Shown: positions 1 through 6,379 of the stretch, one piece after another | Layout: each line of letters starts with the position of its first letter | Position numbering within the stretch: the stretch's first letter is position 1 | NCBI GenBank assembly: GCA_031373255.1 | Contig: JANMMJ010000206.1 | Span: 1-6,379 of the forward strand | Reading direction: 5' to 3' | Source: JANMMJ01 sp031373255 | GTDB taxonomy: Bacteria; Pseudomonadota; Alphaproteobacteria; Rhizobiales; Aestuariivirgaceae | DNA length: 6,379 nt | The notes under the pieces: model-generated | Told to the model about the DNA's origin: nothing | What the model saw: the letters and a program-made list of their open reading frames with translations, nothing else | The model's database searches: none | Translations under genes and position numbers: made by a program

Positions 1-194
1 ACGTCATTGCCGAAGGTGTTGTGGCAGCCGTCAAGGAAGTCGGATTGCAGGTTCCACTCGTGGTTCGGCTGGAGGGGACCAACGTGGAACTCGGCAAGAA
101 AATCATCCGGGAATCCGAGCTTAACGTCATTCCCGCCGATGACCTTGACGATGCAGCACAGAAGATTGTGAAAGCCGTGAAGGAGGCTGCATAG
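1..194 (+). CDS. sucC: Succinyl-CoA synthetase (ADP-forming) beta subunit, C-terminal 63 residues (5' end outside window)
   Basis: This is the 3' end of a gene entering from the left. Codons read from base 3 to the TAG at 192-194 and give 63 residues; bases 1-2 complete the preceding codon. The tail matches the end of the SucC ligase/CoA-binding domain, with IAEGVVAAVKEVG near its start, then VPLVVRLEGTNVELGKK, and DDLDDAAQKIVKAV close to the stop. SucC carries the ATP-grasp nucleotide-binding half of succinyl-CoA synthetase, a cytoplasmic TCA enzyme, and pairs with SucD. The ATP-grasp domain lies outside the window, so ATP versus GTP preference cannot be judged. Its last codons contain the ribosome binding site of sucD, and its stop overlaps the sucD start by one base, which fits coupled synthesis of the two subunits. 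Identification is firm from the tail plus the neighbour. Confidence 0.95.
   Translation, partial: VIAEGVVAAVKEVGLQVPLVVRLEGTNVELGKKIIRESELNVIPADDLDDAAQKIVKAVKEAA
180..186 (+). promoter_or_regulatory. Ribosome binding site of sucD, inside the end of sucC
   Basis: AAGGAGG is a full-strength Shine-Dalgarno sequence lying 7 bases before the GTG at 194. It supports the non-ATG start of sucD and shows that the sucC tail doubles as the sucD translation initiation region. Confidence 0.85.
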
Positions 195-1072
195 TGTCGA
201 TCCTTATCGGTACCGATACCAAAGTTATCTGTCAGGGCATCACCGGCAACAATGGCACGTTTCATACCGAGCAAGCGATCGCCTATGGAACCCGGATGGT
301 GGCCGGCGTTACCCCGGGCAAGGGCGGGACCACGCATGTCGGCGTACCCGTGTTCAATACGGTGATGGAAGCGAAGGAACGGACTGGTGCAAATGCGTCG
401 GTCATCTACGTTCCGCCGGCATTTGCTGCGGATGCGATTCTCGAAGCCATTGATGCCGAAATCCCGCTGGCCGTATGCATCACCGAGGGTATTCCGGTGA
501 TGGACATGGTCAGGGTGAAGCGGGCTCTCTCGGGTTCCAGCACCCGGCTTATCGGTCCCAATTGCCCAGGCGTTTTGACGCCCAACGCCTGCAAGATCGG
601 AATTATGCCCGGCAACATCTTCAAGAAAGGGTCGGTTGGCATCGTGTCCCGTTCGGGTACCCTGACTTATGAGGCTGTGTTCCAGACAACTAACGAAGGA
701 TTGGGCCAGACCACGGCAGTTGGCATCGGCGGCGACCCGGTAAAGGGGACAGAGTTCATCGACATGCTGGAGATGTTCCTGGCGGATCCCGCGACGGAAT
801 CAATCATCATGATTGGCGAAATTGGTGGATCTGCCGAGGAAGACGCAGCGGAATTCATCCGTAAATCAAAGAAAAAGAAGCCTATGGCGGGCTTTATTGC
901 TGGACGTACCGCACCTCCTGGGCGGCGCATGGGCCATGCCGGCGCCATTATTTCCGGTGGCAAAGGCAAGGCCGAAAGCAAGATCGATGCGATGCGTTCA
1001 GCGGGCATCGCAGTTGCCGATTCACCCGCCGCACTCGGAAAAACGCTAAAGCGTGTCTTGAACGGCACCTGA
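194..1072 (+). CDS. sucD: Succinyl-CoA synthetase (ADP-forming) alpha subunit
   Basis: The 292-residue product is the alpha subunit of succinyl-CoA synthetase. It binds CoA and carries the phosphohistidine intermediate in the conversion of succinyl-CoA, phosphate and NDP to succinate, CoA and NTP. The N-terminal Rossmann-like CoA-binding domain shows GITGNNGTFHTEQ (residues 15-27) and GVTPGKGGTTHVG (38-50). GPNCPGVLTP is at 121-130 and SRSGTLTYE at 152-160. The catalytic part has GEIGG (208-212), whose Glu209 is the conserved partner of the active histidine. The phosphorylated histidine is His248 in GHAGAI. Length is normal for the family (about 290-300). The GTG start at 194 is chosen because the protein begins with the typical MSILI and a perfect Shine-Dalgarno precedes it. 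The start overlaps the sucC TAG by one base (TAGTG). Nothing is truncated or missing. Confidence 0.97.
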   Translation: MSILIGTDTKVICQGITGNNGTFHTEQAIAYGTRMVAGVTPGKGGTTHVGVPVFNTVMEAKERTGANASVIYVPPAFAADAILEAIDAEIPLAVCITEGIPVMDMVRVKRALSGSSTRLIGPNCPGVLTPNACKIGIMPGNIFKKGSVGIVSRSGTLTYEAVFQTTNEGLGQTTAVGIGGDPVKGTEFIDMLEMFLADPATESIIMIGEIGGSAEEDAAEFIRKSKKKKPMAGFIAGRTAPPGRRMGHAGAIISGGKGKAESKIDAMRSAGIAVADSPAALGKTLKRVLNGT

Positions 1073-1117
1073 CACTCTATATGTTGACGTAAAGGGCCGG
1101 ACAGAGTTCCCGGTTCC

Positions 1118-1124
1118 GGAGAAG
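1118..1124 (+). promoter_or_regulatory. Ribosome binding site deciding the sucA start
   Basis: GGAGAAG precedes two adjacent in-frame start codons, GTG at 1126 and ATG at 1129. The GGAG core ends 7 bases before the ATG and 4 bases before the GTG, so the ATG has the better spacing and is preferred. Confidence 0.7.
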
Positions 1125-1128
1125 CGTG

Positions 1129-4086
1129 ATGAACAAGACCGATCTGACGACGGCTTTCGAGCAGACTTCCTTCCTTTATGGCGGCAACGCACAATTCATC
1201 GAAAACCTGTACGCGAAGTATCTCGATAATCCAGCCTCGGTCGATCAGCACTGGCGGCAATTCTTTGCGGGACTCGAAGACGAAAAGGACAGTGCGAGGC
1301 GCCAGGTAGAAGGGGCGTCATGGAAACGAGCCGATTGGCCGCCTGTGGCTTCAGGTGAGCTGGTTTCGGCGCTCGACGGCAACTGGGCGCTTGCGGAAAA
1401 AGAACAGGCGAAGCCCGACGCAAAGCCGCAAGACAAAGCTCCGGCCCAGTCGGCGGAAGATGTCCGCAAGGCCACGATGGATTCGGTGAGGGCCCTGATG
1501 ATGATCAGGGCCTATCGCATTCGTGGCCATCTTGCGGCAGACCTCGACCCGCTTCGTCTCAAGGAGCCGGCCAGCCATCCTGAGCTTGATCCCTCGTCGT
1601 ATGGCTTCAGTGAAGGCGATCTCGATCGGCCGATCTTTCTCGACAAGGTTCTTGGGCTCGAAACCGCGACTGTCCGGCAGATCATCGACATTCTCAAGCG
1701 GACCTACTGCGGGACGCTTGGGGTGGAGTTCATGCATATATCGGACCCGGAGCAAAAGGCCTGGATTCAGCAACGGATTGAAGGGGCCGACAAGGAGATT
1801 AGCTTCACGCTCGAAGGCAAGAAGGCAATCTTCACAAAGCTCGTCGAGGCGGAAGGCTTCGAGCATTTTCTGAACGTAAAGTACACCGGAACGAAGCGCT
1901 TTGGTCTCGATGGTGGCGAGTCGATGATTCCGGCGCTGGAACAGATCATCAAGCGCGGCGGCATGCTGGGCGTTCATGAAATTGTATTTGGCATGGCGCA
2001 CCGTGGGCGCCTGAATGTTTTGGCGAACGTCATGGCCAAACCGTTTTCGGCCATCTTTCATGAGTTCAAAGGCGGCTCTTCGACACCTGAGGAAGTGGAA
2101 GGTTCGGGAGATGTCAAATATCATCTGGGTTCGTCTTCCGACCGGAGCTTCAGCGGGAACACCGTTCACCTGTCGCTGACGGCCAATCCTTCGCATCTTG
2201 AAATCGTCGATCCGGTGGTATTGGGCAAGGCGCGCGCCAAGCAGGACCAGAGAGGCGACAAGGACCGCACCAGCGTGCTGCCGCTTTTGATCCATGGCGA
2301 CGCTGCATTTGCCGGTCAGGGCGTAGTTGCCGAATGTTTTGGATTGTCCGGGCTGCGTGGCCACAGGTCCGGTGGATCGATCCATTTTATCGTGAATAAT
2401 CAGATCGGGTTTACGACGACGCCGATATGGGCCCGGTCGTCACCCTATCCTTCCGATGTCGCGAAAATGATCGAGGCCCCGATCTTCCATGTAAACGGCG
2501 ATGATCCGGAGGCCGTCGTCTTTGCGGCAAAGATTGCCACCGAGTTCCGGCAGAAATTCCGCAAGCCCGTGGTCATCGACATGTTCTGCTACCGGCGATT
2601 TGGGCACAACGAAACGGATGAACCATTCTTCACCCAACCGCTCATGTACAAGAAGATTGCGGCGCATGAGCCTGTCGTGACGCTCTATGGAAAACGCCTT
2701 GTCAGCGAGGGCGTTCTGACTGCCGAGGAACTTGACACCATCAAATCGAACTATCGCAAATCTCTCGACGATGATTTTTCGGCGGCGGAAGGGTATCGCG
2801 CCAACAAGGCTGACTGGCTTGACGGCCGCTGGTCTGGAATGAAGGCGGCGAGTGATCATGACGATCCACGCAAGGGCCTTACCGGTTTCGATGAAGCCAA
2901 ACTCAAAGAGATTGGCCTTAAGCTCACCAAGCCACCCAAGAGCTTCAAGGTTCACCGGACAATGCAGCGTGTACTCGACGCGCGGCGCAAGATGATCGAA
3001 GAGGGCCAAGGTATTGATTGGTCGATGGCCGAGCAGCTTGCCTTCGGCACGTTGCTCCTCGAGAACCTGCGGGTGCGGCTTTCGGGCCAGGATGTGCAGC
3101 GCGGGACTTTCTCACAGCGCCATGCCGTGCTCGTCGATCAAGACACCGAGAAGCGCTACACGCCACTCAACCATCTCATGAAGGATCAGGTCGCAAAGAT
3201 CGAGATCATCAATTCGATGCTTTCGGAAGAGGCGGTTCTTGGCTTTGAGTATGGCTATTCGCTGGCGGAACCAAATACGCTGACGCTCTGGGAAGCGCAA
3301 TTCGGCGACTTTGCCAATGGCGCGCAGGTGGTGTTCGATCAGTTCATTTCGTCGGGTGAACGCAAATGGCTCCGCATGTCCGGACTGGTCTGCCTTCTGC
3401 CGCATGGCTACGAAGGTCAAGGTCCGGAGCACTCCTCGGCACGGCTCGAGCGCTATCTCCAGATGTGCGCAGAAGACAACATGCAGGTTGCCAACTGCAC
3501 CACACCAGCTAACTATTTTCACATCCTGCGGCGTCAGCTCAAGCGCGATATCCGCAAGCCCCTGATCATCATGACACCCAAATCCCTTTTGCGGCACAAG
3601 CGGGTTGTTTCGAAGATGTGGGAGTTTGGGCCGGACACCTCATTTCATCGCGTGCTCTGGGACGACGCGCAATCGGACGCCAATTCGAAAATCAAACTGG
3701 CTGACGATGACAATATCCGCCGTGTGGTGATGTGTTCCGGCAAAGTTTATTTCGACCTTCTCGACGAGCGCGAGAAGGCCGGCATCAACGATGTTTATCT
3801 CCTGCGGATCGAGCAGCTCTATCCCTGGCCGCACAAGGTTCTGATTCAAGAGTTGGGGCGCTTCAAGAATGCTGAATTCGTGTGGTGTCAGGAAGAACCC
3901 TACAATATGGGCGGCTGGACATTCGTACAGCCAAACATCGAGCGTGTTCTCGAATATATCAAGGCGCGCAATACAAGGCCGCGTTACGCTGGGCGCCCGG
4001 CGTCTGCCTCAACGGCGACGGGCCTTATGAGCCGGCATCTCAGGGAACTGAAGGCGTTTCTTGAGGACGCCCTTGGACAGAAATAG
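1129..4086 (+). CDS. sucA: 2-oxoglutarate dehydrogenase E1 component (thiamine diphosphate-dependent)
   Basis: The 985-residue E1o subunit decarboxylates 2-oxoglutarate using thiamine diphosphate (ThDP) and reductively succinylates the lipoyl group of SucB. The N-terminal E1o segment contains FLYGGNAQFIENLY, followed by a Lys/Ala/Gln-rich linker at about 90-110. The dehydrogenase domain has GMAHRGRLNVL (His291), GDVKYH (His332) and NPSHLE (His356). The ThDP/Mg motif runs from HGDAAFAGQG (Asp391) to the NN pair at 423-424. It is followed by NGDDPEA (456-462) and RRFGHNETDEP (489-499). The pyrimidine-binding domain begins near WSMAEQLAFG (631 on), with GTFSQRHA at 659-666 and HGYEGQGPEHSSARLER at 759-775. 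The C-terminal domain ends in the usual RPRYAGRPASAS region. There is no fused E2 domain, unlike actinobacterial KGD. ATG at 1129 is favoured by ribosome binding site spacing; GTG at 1126 would add one residue. The length suits alphaproteobacterial E1o. Confidence 0.97.
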   Translation: MNKTDLTTAFEQTSFLYGGNAQFIENLYAKYLDNPASVDQHWRQFFAGLEDEKDSARRQVEGASWKRADWPPVASGELVSALDGNWALAEKEQAKPDAKPQDKAPAQSAEDVRKATMDSVRALMMIRAYRIRGHLAADLDPLRLKEPASHPELDPSSYGFSEGDLDRPIFLDKVLGLETATVRQIIDILKRTYCGTLGVEFMHISDPEQKAWIQQRIEGADKEISFTLEGKKAIFTKLVEAEGFEHFLNVKYTGTKRFGLDGGESMIPALEQIIKRGGMLGVHEIVFGMAHRGRLNVLANVMAKPFSAIFHEFKGGSSTPEEVEGSGDVKYHLGSSSDRSFSGNTVHLSLTANPSHLEIVDPVVLGKARAKQDQRGDKDRTSVLPLLIHGDAAFAGQGVVAECFGLSGLRGHRSGGSIHFIVNNQIGFTTTPIWARSSPYPSDVAKMIEAPIFHVNGDDPEAVVFAAKIATEFRQKFRKPVVIDMFCYRRFGHNETDEPFFTQPLMYKKIAAHEPVVTLYGKRLVSEGVLTAEELDTIKSNYRKSLDDDFSAAEGYRANKADWLDGRWSGMKAASDHDDPRKGLTGFDEAKLKEIGLKLTKPPKSFKVHRTMQRVLDARRKMIEEGQGIDWSMAEQLAFGTLLLENLRVRLSGQDVQRGTFSQRHAVLVDQDTEKRYTPLNHLMKDQVAKIEIINSMLSEEAVLGFEYGYSLAEPNTLTLWEAQFGDFANGAQVVFDQFISSGERKWLRMSGLVCLLPHGYEGQGPEHSSARLERYLQMCAEDNMQVANCTTPANYFHILRRQLKRDIRKPLIIMTPKSLLRHKRVVSKMWEFGPDTSFHRVLWDDAQSDANSKIKLADDDNIRRVVMCSGKVYFDLLDEREKAGINDVYLLRIEQLYPWPHKVLIQELGRFKNAEFVWCQEEPYNMGGWTFVQPNIERVLEYIKARNTRPRYAGRPASASTATGLMSRHLRELKAFLEDALGQK

Positions 4087-4091
4087 AGCTT

Positions 4092-4097
4092 GAAAGG
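4092..4097 (+). promoter_or_regulatory. Ribosome binding site of sucB
   Basis: GAAAGG lies 8 bases before the ATG at 4106, inside the 19-base gap after the sucA stop. It is a moderate Shine-Dalgarno match with good spacing and agrees with the start of the lipoyl domain. Confidence 0.6.
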
Positions 4098-4105
4098 CGA
4101 TTGAG

Positions 4106-5326
4106 ATGGCGAAGGAAATACGCGTTCCAGCTCTTGGCGAGTCTGTGACGGAGGCCACGATTGCAAAGTGGTTCCGCAATGAAGGCGATGCCGTGAAGGT
4201 GGACGAGCCGCTGGTTGAACTCGAGACCGACAAGGTAACCGTTGAAGTGCCTGCACCGGCATCTGGGAAGCTCTCGGCGATCTCAGTGAAGGTTGGCGCC
4301 ACGGTCAATGTTGGTGCAATTCTTGGTGCTATCGAGGAGGGGACGGCTTCAGCCAAGACTGCGAGTGCGCCTGCCGTTGCCGCGGCGACCACCAAGATTG
4401 TCGAGGACGCGAAAGCCGAGAAACCGCTATCGCCTGCGGTGCGGAAAATCGTTGCAGAAAACAATGTGGATGTCGCCTCTGTCAGCGGTACCGGCAAGGA
4501 CGGCCGCGTGACCAAGGGTGATGTCCTCGAACAGTTAGCCAAGCCGGCGCCAGCACAAATACCTGCTCCTTTGGTCATACCGGCGGTTCCTCAATCTTCA
4601 CGAGCGCCCGCCGCGCCACCAGACATCGCACGTGAGGAACGGGTTCGCATGTCCCGGCTCCGGCAAACCATTGCACGCCGGTTGAAGGATGCGCAAAACG
4701 TCGCCGCCATGCTGACCACCTTCAACGAGGTGGACATGACATCGGTGATGGCGATGCGCAATCAGTACAAGGATGTCTTTGAAAAGAAGCACGGCGTGAG
4801 GCTTGGCTTCATGAGCTTCTTCGTCAAAGCTGTTATCCAGGCGCTCAAGGACATTCCGGCCGTCAATGCGGAAATCGATGGCGAAGACATTGTCTACAAG
4901 AACTTCTACAATATCGGTGTTGCTGTGGGCACGGAAAAAGGTCTGGTCGTCCCCGTGGTCCGGGATGCAGACCAGTTGTCATTTGCGGAAATAGAAAAAA
5001 CGATTTCAGATTTTGGCAAGAAGGCCCGTGATGGCCAATTGCAGATCGCCGACATGCAGGGCGGCACGTTCACGATTTCCAACGGCGGCATTTATGGATC
5101 GCTGATGTCGACTCCGATATTGAACGCGCCCCAATCGGGCATTCTTGGAATGCACAAGATCCAGGAAAGGCCGGTGGCACTGAACGGGCAGATTGCCATT
5201 CGCCCAATGATGTATCTGGCACTTTCTTACGATCACAGGATTGTTGATGGAAGGGAGGCAGTCACATTCCTAGTGCGGGTGAAAGACGGCTTGGAAGATC
5301 CACAACGGGCACTGCTCGACCTCTGA
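4106..5326 (+). CDS. sucB: 2-oxoglutarate dehydrogenase E2 component, dihydrolipoyllysine-residue succinyltransferase
   Basis: The 406-residue E2o core transfers the succinyl group from its lipoyl arm to CoA and scaffolds E1o and E3. One lipoyl domain (about 3-78) contains VPALGESVTEATI and the lipoylation site ETDKV, with Lys43 as the modified residue. An Ala-rich linker (about 80-105) leads to the peripheral subunit-binding domain (about 107-144), which shows LSPAVRKIVAENNVD and GTGKDGRVTKGDV. A Pro/Ala linker (about 146-172) precedes the catalytic acyltransferase domain. That domain includes GLVVPVVRDAD, GGTFTISNGGIYGS and the active-site motif DHRIVDG, with His377 and Asp381. The E2o-type sequence and its place after sucA argue for succinyltransferase rather than the pyruvate dehydrogenase acetyltransferase. 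Length is normal for a one-lipoyl-domain E2o. The TGA stop overlaps an ATG (TGATG) that opens a tiny frame before lpdA. Confidence 0.97.
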   Translation: MAKEIRVPALGESVTEATIAKWFRNEGDAVKVDEPLVELETDKVTVEVPAPASGKLSAISVKVGATVNVGAILGAIEEGTASAKTASAPAVAAATTKIVEDAKAEKPLSPAVRKIVAENNVDVASVSGTGKDGRVTKGDVLEQLAKPAPAQIPAPLVIPAVPQSSRAPAAPPDIAREERVRMSRLRQTIARRLKDAQNVAAMLTTFNEVDMTSVMAMRNQYKDVFEKKHGVRLGFMSFFVKAVIQALKDIPAVNAEIDGEDIVYKNFYNIGVAVGTEKGLVVPVVRDADQLSFAEIEKTISDFGKKARDGQLQIADMQGGTFTISNGGIYGSLMSTPILNAPQSGILGMHKIQERPVALNGQIAIRPMMYLALSYDHRIVDGREAVTFLVRVKDGLEDPQRALLDL

Positions 5327-5346
5327 TGAAATTCTATCGCGAGTGA
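5326..5346 (+). other. Six-codon reading frame bridging sucB and lpdA (possible coupling minicistron)
   Basis: The sucB stop TGA overlaps an ATG at 5326-5328. This opens a frame encoding MKFYRE that stops at TGA 5344-5346, four bases before the lpdA ATG at 5351. It is not in frame with lpdA. Terminating ribosomes could restart here and be delivered to the lpdA start, whose own Shine-Dalgarno is weak (GAGTGAG at 5341-5347, very close to the ATG). The geometry is seen directly; any coupling role is inference, and a frame this short can arise by chance. Confidence 0.25.
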
Positions 5347-5350
5347 GTTT

Positions 5351-6379
5351 ATGGTCTATGATCTGACAGTGGTTGGAACCGGGCCCGGTGGCTATGTGTG
5401 CGCAATCCGCGCAGCGCAGCTTGGCTTGAAAGTTGCGGTGGTTGAAAAGCGGAGTACGCATGGCGGCACTTGCCTCAATATCGGCTGCATTCCCTCCAAG
5501 GCACTTTTGCATGCGTCAGAATCTTTTGCAGAAGCCCGGCATTCCTTCGCAAAGATGGGCATCGCGGTGTCGCCGACTTACGATTTCGAAAAGATGATGG
5601 ACTTCAAGCAAGAGGCGATAGACGGCAACACCAAGGGAATCGATTTTCTGCTTAAGAAGAACAAGGTGGATGTGTTCCATGGAACTGGAAAAATCGTGTC
5701 GGCCGGGAAGATTGAAGTCGCCGGGCAGTTCATTGAGACAAAGGCAATTGCCATAGCAACCGGCTCTGAGGTCGCCAAGCTCAAAGGTATCGAGATTGAT
5801 GAAAAGCAGATTGTTTCGTCAACTGGGGCTCTCGAGATGGAAACGGTTCCGGCACGTCTTGTGGTTATCGGCGCAGGCGTAATCGGCCTTGAACTTGGCT
5901 CGGTCTATGCTCGACTTGGCGCAAAAGTTACTGTGATCGAGTATCTGGACAGAATCCTGCCTGGAATGGATCTCGAAGTTGCGAAGGCATTTCAACGGCT
6001 GCTGCAGAAGCAGGGCTTCAACTTCAAGCTCTCCAGCAAAGTAACTGGCGCCACCAAAACCAAAGACAAGGTAGCGCTATCAATTGAACCCGCGGCCGGC
6101 GGTGTAAGCGAACTATTGGACGCAGACGTGGTTTTGGTTGCCGTGGGCCGTGTTCCTTTTACAGATGGACTTGGTCTTGACGACGTTGGCGTGAAACGGG
6201 ATTCCAAGGGGCGGATCGAGGTCGACCAACACTTTGCTACCAGTGTTTCCGGCATCTATGCCATCGGCGACGTGATCAAGGGGCCGATGCTGGCGCACAA
6301 GGCAGAAGATGAAGGAGTTGCTCTCGCCGAGATCCTTGCCGGCCAGGCCGGACACGTCAACTACGGCGTTATTCCAGGG
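5351..6379 (+). CDS. lpdA: Dihydrolipoyl dehydrogenase (E3), N-terminal 343 residues (3' end outside window)
   Basis: The frame stays open from ATG 5351 to the right edge, giving 343 of the roughly 465 residues usual for E3. This flavoprotein reoxidises the dihydrolipoyl group of E2 and passes electrons to NAD+. The FAD-binding motif GTGPGG is at 9-14. The redox disulfide motif GGTCLNIGCIPSK has Cys41 and Cys46. ATGS is at 136-139. The NAD-binding fingerprint GAGVIG (174-179) ends with Glu197 in VTVIE, the acidic residue expected for NAD+ rather than NADP+. AVGRVP is at 264-269, and the second FAD contact GIYAIGDV (301-308) contains Asp307. The C-terminal dimerisation domain with the catalytic His-Glu pair would lie beyond the window. 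Placement 24 bases after sucB points to an E3 serving the 2-oxoglutarate complex. It may also serve other complexes. Confidence 0.95.
   Translation, partial: MVYDLTVVGTGPGGYVCAIRAAQLGLKVAVVEKRSTHGGTCLNIGCIPSKALLHASESFAEARHSFAKMGIAVSPTYDFEKMMDFKQEAIDGNTKGIDFLLKKNKVDVFHGTGKIVSAGKIEVAGQFIETKAIAIATGSEVAKLKGIEIDEKQIVSSTGALEMETVPARLVVIGAGVIGLELGSVYARLGAKVTVIEYLDRILPGMDLEVAKAFQRLLQKQGFNFKLSSKVTGATKTKDKVALSIEPAAGGVSELLDADVVLVAVGRVPFTDGLGLDDVGVKRDSKGRIEVDQHFATSVSGIYAIGDVIKGPMLAHKAEDEGVALAEILAGQAGHVNYGVIPG

Noticed and set aside
667..1260. A 197-codon open frame on the - strand spanning the sucD end, the gap and the sucA start
   Set aside because: It overlaps two confidently identified genes and has no recognisable motif. 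Its extension across the gap appears to be chance.
1351..2385. A 344-codon open frame on the - strand opposite sucA
   Set aside because: It lies wholly opposite sucA, whose conserved motifs run through the whole interval. Its translation resembles no domain I recognise, and long antisense frames are common opposite GC-biased coding sequence.
4087..4105. A terminator or promoter between sucA and sucB
   Set aside because: The 19-base gap contains only a ribosome binding site. It has no stem-loop with a T-run and no room for promoter boxes.
4343..4400. Ala-rich stretch in SucB as a possible repeat or insertion
   Set aside because: Flexible Ala/Pro linkers between the lipoyl and subunit-binding domains are normal in E2 proteins, and no DNA-level repeat is evident.
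4009..4578. A 189-codon Ala/Ser/Thr-rich open frame on the - strand opposite sucB
   Set aside because: The low-complexity composition is the complement of the Ala/Pro/Val-rich lipoyl domain and linker codons of sucB, not a separate protein.
6340..6379. lpdA seemingly truncated at 343 residues
   Set aside because: The frame is still open at the last base, so the missing C-terminal domain is due to the window edge and not to a mutation.

Overview
The window is a single, uninterrupted run of tricarboxylic acid (TCA) cycle genes, all on the + strand. It holds the 3' end of sucC, complete sucD, sucA and sucB, and the 5' three quarters of lpdA. The gene order sucC-sucD-sucA-sucB-lpd is the arrangement known from alphaproteobacteria such as the rhizobia and Brucella, where mdh usually precedes sucC. 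In E. coli the order is sucABCD. The protein sequences also look alphaproteobacterial: SucA is about 985 residues rather than the ~930 of E. coli, and SucB carries one lipoyl domain. Base composition by eye is moderately GC-rich (mid to upper 50s percent), so a Hyphomicrobiales-like alphaproteobacterium is the best guess. I cannot name a genus.

Layout: the sucC tail occupies 1-194. sucD occupies 194-1072, and its GTG start shares one base with the sucC stop. A 56-base gap follows. sucA occupies 1129-4086, with a 19-base gap after it. sucB occupies 4106-5326, with a 24-base gap after it. lpdA runs from 5351 off the right edge at 6379. No gene-free stretch exceeds 60 bases. I see no tRNA, rRNA, insertion sequence, CRISPR array, long repeat or clear intrinsic terminator.

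Function: SucA (E1o), SucB (E2o) and Lpd (E3) are the three catalytic components of the 2-oxoglutarate dehydrogenase complex, which converts 2-oxoglutarate, CoA and NAD+ to succinyl-CoA, CO2 and NADH. SucCD then converts succinyl-CoA to succinate with formation of ATP or GTP. The operon therefore encodes two consecutive TCA steps plus the E3 that reoxidises the E2 lipoyl group. The short spacings suggest one transcript with translational coupling at the tightest junctions.

Novelty: every complete gene has the expected length and intact catalytic motifs, and I found no undescribed system. The points worth a look are small: a six-codon reading frame bridging sucB and lpdA, the overlapping sucC/sucD junction, and weak promoter-like or hairpin signals in the sucD-sucA gap.
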